Shown here: positions 5,175-10,000 of the stretch, one piece after another | How the letters are laid out: each line of letters opens with the position of its first letter | Position numbering within the stretch: the stretch's first letter is position 1 | Assembly (NCBI RefSeq): GCF_020217185.1 | Contig: NZ_JAIWNX010000094.1 | Location: forward strand, 1 to 10,000 | Direction of reading: 5' to 3' | From: Asticcacaulis sp. | Lineage (GTDB): Bacteria; Pseudomonadota; Alphaproteobacteria; Caulobacterales; Caulobacteraceae | DNA length: 10,000 bases | The notes under the pieces: generated by a model | What the model saw: only the letters and a program-made list of their open reading frames with translations | Database searches by the model: none | What the model was told of the DNA's origin: nothing | Made by a program: the position numbers and the translations under genes

Positions 5175-6107
5175 ATGTCCCATAAGGTTTTCATCGATGG
5201 CGAAGCCGGCACCACCGGTCTGCAAATCCGCGAGCGGCTGGAAAAGCGCCCGGAGATCGACCTGATCCGCCTGAGCGATGATCGCCGCAAGGACACCGAA
5301 GCCCGTCGCGAAGCGCTCAATGCCGCCGATGCCGTCATCCTCTGCCTGCCCGATGAGGCGGCGAAGGAGGCGGTCGCCCTGATCGAAAACCCGGACGTCG
5401 TGGTGATTGACGCTTCGACGGCCCACCGCGTCGCTGAGGGCTGGACCTACGGCTTCCCCGAAATGACCGAGGATCAGCGCGATCTGATCCGGGCTTCAAA
5501 GCGCATCAGCAATCCCGGCTGCCACGCCACCGGCTTCATTGCCCTGACACGGCCTCTGGTCGAGCTGGGCGTCCTGCCGCCCTTCTTCCCGATGGTGGCC
5601 ACGTCGCTGACCGGCTATAGCGGCGGCGGCAAGGCGATGATTGCGGAGTTCGAAAGCGGGCAGGGGCGCGAACGCATCTATGCCACGGGCCTGACGCACA
5701 AGCACCTGCCGGAAATGCAGCTCTATGCCGGGCTGGAAACCGCGCCGATCTTTTCGCCGACCGTCGCCAATTTTGCGCAAGGCCTGATCGTTGAGGTGCC
5801 GCTGCACCTGTGGGCCCTGCCGGATGCGCCTGACCTGCCCACCATCTTCAACATCCTCAGCGCCCACTATGCCGGTGAACCCTTTGTGCGCGTCGCTTCG
5901 CTCGAAGAGACAGCGTCGGCGACGTTCGTCAATGGCGACTCTTTGCGCGACACCAATCAGTTGCTGATCCACGTCTTCGGTCAGGAAGACGGCGATACGG
6001 CCAATCTGGTGGCGGTGTTCGACAATCTGGGCAAGGGGGCGTCGGGCGCGGCGGTGCAGAATCTCAACCTCGTCCTCGGCCTCGAAGAAACCGCCGGACT
6101 GCTTTGA
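5175..6107 (+). CDS. argC: N-acetyl-gamma-glutamyl-phosphate reductase (short type)
   Basis: This enzyme catalyses the NADPH-dependent reduction of N-acetyl-glutamyl phosphate to the semialdehyde, the third step of arginine biosynthesis, in the cytoplasm. It has 310 residues, matching the short (type 2) ArgC class and not the roughly 340-residue class. Visible features are the Rossmann GEAGTTG loop (residues 9-15), the catalytic-Cys motif SNPGCHATG with Cys116, GYSGGGKAMI (148-157) and the THKHLPEM segment with His177 as the likely general base. The start at 5175 is set by AAGGAG (5163-5168) six nt upstream. A longer frame from 5088 would begin inside the repeat and is rejected. It follows rpsI after a terminator and a repeat, and its stop codon is one nt from the next gene. 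No clear promoter was found. Confidence 0.96.
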   Translation: MSHKVFIDGEAGTTGLQIRERLEKRPEIDLIRLSDDRRKDTEARREALNAADAVILCLPDEAAKEAVALIENPDVVVIDASTAHRVAEGWTYGFPEMTEDQRDLIRASKRISNPGCHATGFIALTRPLVELGVLPPFFPMVATSLTGYSGGGKAMIAEFESGQGRERIYATGLTHKHLPEMQLYAGLETAPIFSPTVANFAQGLIVEVPLHLWALPDAPDLPTIFNILSAHYAGEPFVRVASLEETASATFVNGDSLRDTNQLLIHVFGQEDGDTANLVAVFDNLGKGASGAAVQNLNLVLGLEETAGLL

Positions 6108-6108
6108 T

Positions 6109-6348
6109 ATGAAAGCGGTTTGGCTCGCTCTGGCCCTCACGGTTGCGCCGGTTTCTGTCCAGGCCGCGCCAGCGTCTCCTGTCGCTTCAGTGGCACCGGT
6201 GGCGGAAAAGGCTGAAACCTCTGACCACAAGGGCGGCTTTCCGTGGGTGACCTTCATCATCCTGTTTGTGGTGTTTGGCGGCTTGACGATGTTCCGCAAA
6301 AAGGACCAATCTTCTTCCGATGTGACGGATAAGGACAAGGCGTCGTAA
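6109..6348 (+). CDS. Small exported single-pass membrane protein, function unknown
   Basis: This 79-residue protein has an N-terminal signal peptide (MKAVWLALALTVAPVSVQA, likely cleaved after residue 19), an Ala/Pro/Val-rich linker (20-40), one membrane helix at about 46-62 (WVTFIILFVVFGGLTMF) and a short charged tail starting RKK. The arrangement predicts a periplasmic linker, one helix and a cytoplasmic tail. I do not recognise a family. Its ATG is one nt after the argC stop and its TAA overlaps the ATG of the DUF1467 gene (TAATG), so translation is probably coupled through all three. The close fit with its neighbours and normal codon use support a real gene. The context suggests an envelope role, possibly with the DUF1467 protein, which is inference only. 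Confidence 0.8.
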   Translation: MKAVWLALALTVAPVSVQAAPASPVASVAPVAEKAETSDHKGGFPWVTFIILFVVFGGLTMFRKKDQSSSDVTDKDKAS

Positions 6349-6605
6349 TGGGACCTCTGACCAGCATTGCCATTCTTCTGATGATCTGGTGGGTGACTCT
6401 GTTTGCCATTCTGCCGTTTGGCAATGTGAGCCATCACGAAGCCGGTATCGAGACGAAGGACGGCGGCGACCCCGGTGCGCCGGTCTTCCACAATCTCAAA
6501 AAGAAGCTGCTGATCAACACGGTCGTGGCCGTGGTGGTGTGGGCCATTGTTATGGTCATCGTGCAGTTTGGCCTCATTCCGCTGCCGGAAATCCCTGCGG
6601 CCTGA
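6348..6605 (+). CDS. DUF1467 family inner-membrane protein
   Basis: This 85-residue protein has two helices, about residues 5-24 (TSIAILLMIWWVTLFAILPF) and 56-76 (INTVVAVVVWAIVMVIVQFG). The family signature is visible between them: a WW..LF..LPFG segment, then GGDPGAPVFHNLKKKLL (39-55). DUF1467 is a small alphaproteobacterial family of unknown function that, to my knowledge, is commonly encoded immediately before proS, as it is here. The start overlaps the previous stop by one base and has AAGG seven nt upstream. It closes the argC-linked set. A 96-bp gap with a possible promoter separates it from proS. Confidence 0.9.
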   Translation: MGPLTSIAILLMIWWVTLFAILPFGNVSHHEAGIETKDGGDPGAPVFHNLKKKLLINTVVAVVVWAIVMVIVQFGLIPLPEIPAA

Positions 6606-6635
6606 TCGGCCCGTCCTATTTCCGCCTTTTTAGCA

Positions 6636-6665
6636 TTGATCAATGACGGCGAAGCTGGCTAGTAC
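6636..6665 (+). promoter_or_regulatory. Possible promoter of proS-lolC-lolD
   Basis: TTGATC (6636-6641) and TAGTAC (6660-6665) are 18 bp apart and 37 nt before the proS start. Each element departs from the sigma-70 consensus in two or three positions, so this is only a candidate. Readthrough from the DUF1467 gene is equally possible because no terminator hairpin is visible in the gap. Confidence 0.3.
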
Positions 6666-6701
6666 AGGGCCAGTTTGCCGCAATCCCAAGGTTCCCTGCC
6701 C

Positions 6702-8021
6702 ATGCGCCTGTCGCGCTATTTGCTTCCGCTGCTTAAGGAAAATCCCTCCGAAGCCCAGATCGTCTCGCACCGTCTCATGCTGCGTACCGGCATGATCCGT
6801 CAGGAGGCCGCCGGTATCTATGCCTGGCTGCCGCTGGGTCTGCGGGTGCTGCGCAAGATCGAAAAGATCGTGCACGAGGAAATGCAGCGCGCCGGTGCGG
6901 TTGAGCTTCTGATGCCGACGCTGCAACTGGCCGATCTGTGGCGCGAGTCGGGTCGCTATGACGACTACGGCCAGGAAATGCTGCGCATCAAGGACCGCCA
7001 TGAGCGCGAGATGCTCTATGGCCCGACCAATGAGGAAATGATCACGGAAATCTTCCGTGGCACGGTCAAGTCCTACAAGGACCTGCCGATGAACCTCTAC
7101 CACATCCAGTGGAAGTTCCGCGATGAGCAGCGCCCGCGCTTCGGCGTCATGCGCGGCCGTGAGTTCCTGATGAAGGACGCCTACTCGTTTGACATCGACG
7201 AGGCCTCGGCGCGCAAGGCCTATAACCGCATGTTCATCGCCTATCTCAATACCTTCAGCCGTCTGGGCCTGAAGGCGGTGCCGATGCGCGCCGATACCGG
7301 CCCGATCGGCGGCGACCTCAGCCACGAATTCATCATCCTCGCCGAAACCGGCGAAAGCGCCGTCTTCTGCCATAAGGATCTGGTTGATATGCCGGCCCCC
7401 GGTGCCGATGTGGACTGGGACGATCTGCAAGGGCTGGTCGATCAGCGCACATCGCTCTACGCCGCCACCGAAGAAATGCACGACGAGGCGGCCTTTAATG
7501 CCGTTCCGGCGGACAAGCAGTTGTCGGCGCGCGGCATCGAAGTCGGTCACATCTTCTATTTCGGTGAAAAATACTCCGCACCGATGGGCGCCAGGGTCTC
7601 CGGTCCCGACGGCGCGCAGGTCAATGTCCACATGGGCTCTTACGGCGTCGGCGTGTCGCGCCTGATCGGTGGCATCATCGAAGCCAGCCACGACGAAGCG
7701 GGCATCATCTGGCCCGAAAGCGTCGCCCCCTTCGATGTGGCCCTGATCAATCTGCGCGTCGGTGACGAAGCCTGCGATGCGGCCTGCGACAAGGCCTATA
7801 AGGCGCTGACCGCCGCCGGGCGTGACGTGCTCTATCACGATACGGACGACCGTCCGGGCGCCAAGTTCGCCTCGATGGACCTGATCGGTATTCCGTGGCA
7901 ACTGATCATCGGGCCCAAGGGCATTGCCGAAGGTCAGGTTGAAATCAAGCACCGCGCCACGGGCGAACGTCATACGGCGGCCTTCGATGCCGTCCTTGAA
8001 CAACTGACCAAGGCAAAATGA
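6702..8021 (+). CDS. proS: Prolyl-tRNA synthetase (short alphaproteobacterial type)
   Basis: This class IIa aminoacyl-tRNA synthetase charges tRNA-Pro. It has 439 residues. It begins [15 protein letters not shown], typical of the group. Class II motif 2 lies at 138-162 ([18 protein letters not shown] onward), the TNEE proline/ATP-site segment at 109-112 and motif 3 at 312-325 ([14 protein letters not shown]). The anticodon-binding domain is at about 345-439. Only about 150 residues separate motifs 2 and 3, so the roughly 180-residue INS editing domain of the E. coli type enzyme (about 570 residues) is missing or reduced, as known for alphaproteobacterial ProRS. The start at 6702 is preferred over 6675 by homology, with AAGG (6688-6691) upstream. 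Its TGA overlaps the lolC start (ATGA). Confidence 0.97.
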   Translation: MRLSRYLLPLLKENPSEAQIVSHRLMLRTGMIRQEAAGIYAWLPLGLRVLRKIEKIVHEEMQRAGAVELLMPTLQLADLWRESGRYDDYGQEMLRIKDRHEREMLYGPTNEEMITEIFRGTVKSYKDLPMNLYHIQWKFRDEQRPRFGVMRGREFLMKDAYSFDIDEASARKAYNRMFIAYLNTFSRLGLKAVPMRADTGPIGGDLSHEFIILAETGESAVFCHKDLVDMPAPGADVDWDDLQGLVDQRTSLYAATEEMHDEAAFNAVPADKQLSARGIEVGHIFYFGEKYSAPMGARVSGPDGAQVNVHMGSYGVGVSRLIGGIIEASHDEAGIIWPESVAPFDVALINLRVGDEACDAACDKAYKALTAAGRDVLYHDTDDRPGAKFASMDLIGIPWQLIIGPKGIAEGQVEIKHRATGERHTAAFDAVLEQLTKAK

Positions 8022-9304
8022 TGAAGGGGCTGTTGTCGCTGTTTTCTTTCTCCGCCTGGGAAACCGATCTGGCGCTCAGATATCTGCGCACCAAACGCAA
8101 GGACGGCGGCATCGCCCTCATCGCCATCATCAGCTTTATCGGCATCACGCTGGCCGTGGGCGTGCTGATCATCGTCATGTCGGTGATGAACGGCTTTCGC
8201 GACGAGTTGATGTCGCGCGTGCTGGCCTTTAATGGCCATCAGTTTGTGGCAGGCGAACCCCTGACCGACTGGAACGGTCGCGACGCCATGCTTAAGCGGC
8301 TGCGCGCCATTCCGGGCGTCATCGAAGCCTCGCCCTACGTGGAATCGCCGGGTCTGGCGCAGGGGCCGTTTTCGCAGGCGGGTCTGGCCTATATGCGCGG
8401 CGTCGATGTGGCGGCGTTGAAAAACACGCCGATCATCCGCGACAATATCAAATCCGGTTCTCTGGATGGATTTGGCGTCGGTGAATATGGCGGTGACGTT
8501 ATTCTCATCGGGGAAGGTCTGGCCAGCCAGATGAATGTGCGTGTCGGGGACGAACTGACGCTGTTGTCGCCATCGGGCAGCACGGCCTTCGGGGCCATGC
8601 CGCGCCGTAAGCCCTATGTGGTGGGCGGCATCTTCAAAAGCGGTGTGTCGGAGCTGGACGCGGCCTTTGTCTTTATGCCCTTGCCGCAGGCGCAACTCTT
8701 CTTCGACCGCGAGGACGAGTGGGATACCGTCGAAATCAAGGTGAAAGACCCCTATAATATCAAGGACTACTACCCGGCTTTTCGCAAGGCCGCAGGGGAT
8801 AAGGCGATCCTGCTCGACTGGACGCAGCGCAATGCGCCCCTGTGGAACGCCCTTCAGGTCGAACGCAACGTGATGCGCCTGATCCTGATGCTGATCGTGC
8901 TGATCGCCGCTATGAACATCATTTCCGGCATCGTCATGCTGGTGAAGAACAAGACGCGCGACATCGCCATCATGCGGACCTTAGGCGCGGATCGTACTTC
9001 GATTACCAAGATATTCTTCCTGTCGGGGGCTATTATCGGGGCCACCGGTACAGTGCTGGGCGTCGCCATCGGCACACTGTTCTGCATCTTTATCCGCCCG
9101 ATCCAGCAGATCGTCGAAGCCCTTTTCAATGTGAAGGTCTTCAACGAAGAGGTCTATTACCTCGCCTATATACCGGCCAAGGTTGAACCGACCGAAGTGC
9201 TGATTATCGTTGGCTTTTCGATGATCGCTACCTGCGTGGCCACCCTGTTCCCGGCCCTGTGGGCGTCCAAGCTCGAACCCGTGGAGGCCCTGAGATATGA
9301 ATAA
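8018..9304 (+). CDS. lolC: Lipoprotein-releasing system membrane subunit LolC/LolE family
   Basis: This is the inner-membrane component of the Lol ABC transporter, which extracts outer-membrane lipoproteins and passes them to LolA. It has 428 residues and the family's four helices: about 32-57, 288-310, 335-358 and 394-416. A large periplasmic domain lies between helices 1 and 2, the FtsX-like permease domain is C-terminal, and the usual ending [10 protein letters not shown] is present. Residues 189-200 ([12 protein letters not shown]) lie where the LolA-binding hook of LolC is expected, which is an inference. The ATG at 8018 overlaps the proS stop by 4 nt. A second ATG at 8021 is better spaced from AAGG (8010-8013). 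With lolD following directly and no lolE between, the complex is probably a homodimer of this subunit (the LolF type) with LolD. Confidence 0.95.
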   Translation: MMKGLLSLFSFSAWETDLALRYLRTKRKDGGIALIAIISFIGITLAVGVLIIVMSVMNGFRDELMSRVLAFNGHQFVAGEPLTDWNGRDAMLKRLRAIPGVIEASPYVESPGLAQGPFSQAGLAYMRGVDVAALKNTPIIRDNIKSGSLDGFGVGEYGGDVILIGEGLASQMNVRVGDELTLLSPSGSTAFGAMPRRKPYVVGGIFKSGVSELDAAFVFMPLPQAQLFFDREDEWDTVEIKVKDPYNIKDYYPAFRKAAGDKAILLDWTQRNAPLWNALQVERNVMRLILMLIVLIAAMNIISGIVMLVKNKTRDIAIMRTLGADRTSITKIFFLSGAIIGATGTVLGVAIGTLFCIFIRPIQQIVEALFNVKVFNEEVYYLAYIPAKVEPTEVLIIVGFSMIATCVATLFPALWASKLEPVEALRYE

Positions 9305-10000
9305 TGGGCTTATGAATGATGTGGTTCTGTCCCTGCGCGGCCTGGTGCGCGCCTATCCCATCGCCGATGGTCGCACGCTGGACGTGCTCAAAGGCGTCGA
9401 TCTCGACCTGCGCGCCGGTGAGGTGGTCGGGCTGATCGGGCCCTCCGGCTCCGGTAAGTCGTCGCTGTTGCATTGTATCGGTTTGCTGGAATCCTCCGAA
9501 GAGGCGCAACTGACCATCGACGGGGAAGACTTTACCCGCGCCAGCGAGGCCGCCCGGACCCGCGCACGTCTGCAAAAGATCGGCTTTGTCTATCAGTTCC
9601 ATCACCTGCTGCCGGAATTTACGGCCTTGGGCAATGTCGCCCTGCCGCAGCGCGTGCTGGGTCTGCCGCTCAAACAGGCGGAAACGCGGGCGAGGGGGCT
9701 TCTGGAGCAACTGGGGCTCGGCGAACGCCTTGATCACCAGCCGGCGCAACTGTCAGGCGGAGAGCAGCAACGCGTGGCCATTGCCCGCGCTCTGGTCAAT
9801 GCCCCGCGCCTGTTGCTCGCCGATGAACCGACAGGCAATCTCGATCCCCAGACCTCTCAACAGGTGTTCGACGCCCTGAGGACAATCGTCAAGGCGCAGG
9901 GGGTCGCGGCCTTGATCGCCACCCATAATCTGGAACTGGCCGGGCATATGGACCGCGTGGTCAGCCTCAAAGACGGCCGTCTTGTGGAAACCGTTCCGGG
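9297..10000 (+). CDS. lolD: Lipoprotein-releasing system ATP-binding protein LolD (3' end outside the window)
   Basis: This is the cytoplasmic ATPase that drives LolC-mediated lipoprotein release. 234 residues are visible and the frame is open at the window edge, close to the family's usual length. ABC motifs are in order: Walker A GPSGSGKS (residues 48-55), Q-loop with the LolD-typical [10 protein letters not shown] (99-108), signature LSGGEQQR (152-159), Walker B LLLADEP (172-178) followed by TGNLD, and H-loop ATHN with His210. The ATG at 9297 overlaps the lolC stop by 8 nt and has GGAGG (9283-9287) nine nt upstream. An in-frame ATG at 9312 is an alternative. It is the last member of proS-lolC-lolD, with translational coupling implied by the overlaps. 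Confidence 0.96.
   Translation, partial: MNNGLMNDVVLSLRGLVRAYPIADGRTLDVLKGVDLDLRAGEVVGLIGPSGSGKSSLLHCIGLLESSEEAQLTIDGEDFTRASEAARTRARLQKIGFVYQFHHLLPEFTALGNVALPQRVLGLPLKQAETRARGLLEQLGLGERLDHQPAQLSGGEQQRVAIARALVNAPRLLLADEPTGNLDPQTSQQVFDALRTIVKAQGVAALIATHNLELAGHMDRVVSLKDGRLVETVP

Noticed and set aside
5496..6491. 331-codon open frame on the - strand across argC and the 79-residue gene
   Set aside because: It crosses three well-supported + strand genes and has a low-complexity, Arg/Gly/Ala-rich composition typical of shadow frames.
6630..8003. 457-codon open frame on the - strand across proS
   Set aside because: It is the antisense shadow of a clearly recognisable proS; long antisense frames are expected in high-GC3 genes and the product shows no family features.
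7970..8695. 241-codon open frame on the - strand across the proS/lolC junction
   Set aside because: It is a shadow of lolC, with His/Arg/Gln-rich composition and no recognisable family.
1..10000. Mobile element, CRISPR, tRNA/rRNA, toxin-antitoxin or defence locus
   Set aside because: No transposase, integrase, direct-repeat array, cloverleaf or such gene was seen. Coding sequence is housekeeping and uniform in codon use.

Overview
The window reads as an ordinary chromosomal segment of an alphaproteobacterium, most likely of the Caulobacterales (Asticcacaulis/Caulobacter type). The reasons are high GC with strong third-position GC, the small families DUF2842 and DUF1467, a short 439-residue prolyl-tRNA synthetase without the long editing insert, the pair lolC-lolD with no lolE between them, the short (type 2) ArgC, and a full-length CtrA-type box (TTAA-N7-TTAA). 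The genus is inferred from gene content and not proven.

Layout. Positions 1-158 hold the end of a small membrane protein, or a complete 51-residue one, closed by a hairpin terminator that includes its own stop codon. Two small inner-membrane genes run leftward: a GlsB/YeaQ-type protein (504-773) and a DUF2842 protein (257-517), which overlap. Diverging from them is heme A synthase ctaA/COX15 (936-1985), which starts with GTG. A 280-bp convergent gap (1986-2265) is filled with hairpins and includes one copy of a dispersed extragenic palindromic repeat. A Tat-exported PhoX/DUF839-type enzyme runs leftward (2266-3702). The 275-bp divergent gap next to it carries a CtrA-like box and a near-consensus sigma-70 promoter for the ribosomal protein operon rplM-rpsI (3978-4939), which ends in strong hairpins.

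A second copy of the extragenic repeat precedes argC (5175-6107). ArgC is followed at 1-nt or overlapping spacing by an unrecognised 79-residue exported membrane protein and a DUF1467 protein. After a 96-bp gap come proS (6702-8021), lolC (8018-9304) and lolD (9297 to beyond the window end), each overlapping the next.

Functionally the window combines terminal-oxidase heme biosynthesis, translation (L13, S9, ProRS), arginine biosynthesis and outer-membrane lipoprotein release (LolC/LolD), plus small envelope proteins of unknown role. I found no mobile element, CRISPR array, RNA gene, toxin-antitoxin or defence-type locus. The points most worth a second look are regulatory and structural: the CtrA-like box between the PhoX-like gene and rplM, the two repeat copies with GCGAAGC mini-hairpins, the hairpin-dense convergent gap, and the unexplained small exported protein behind argC.
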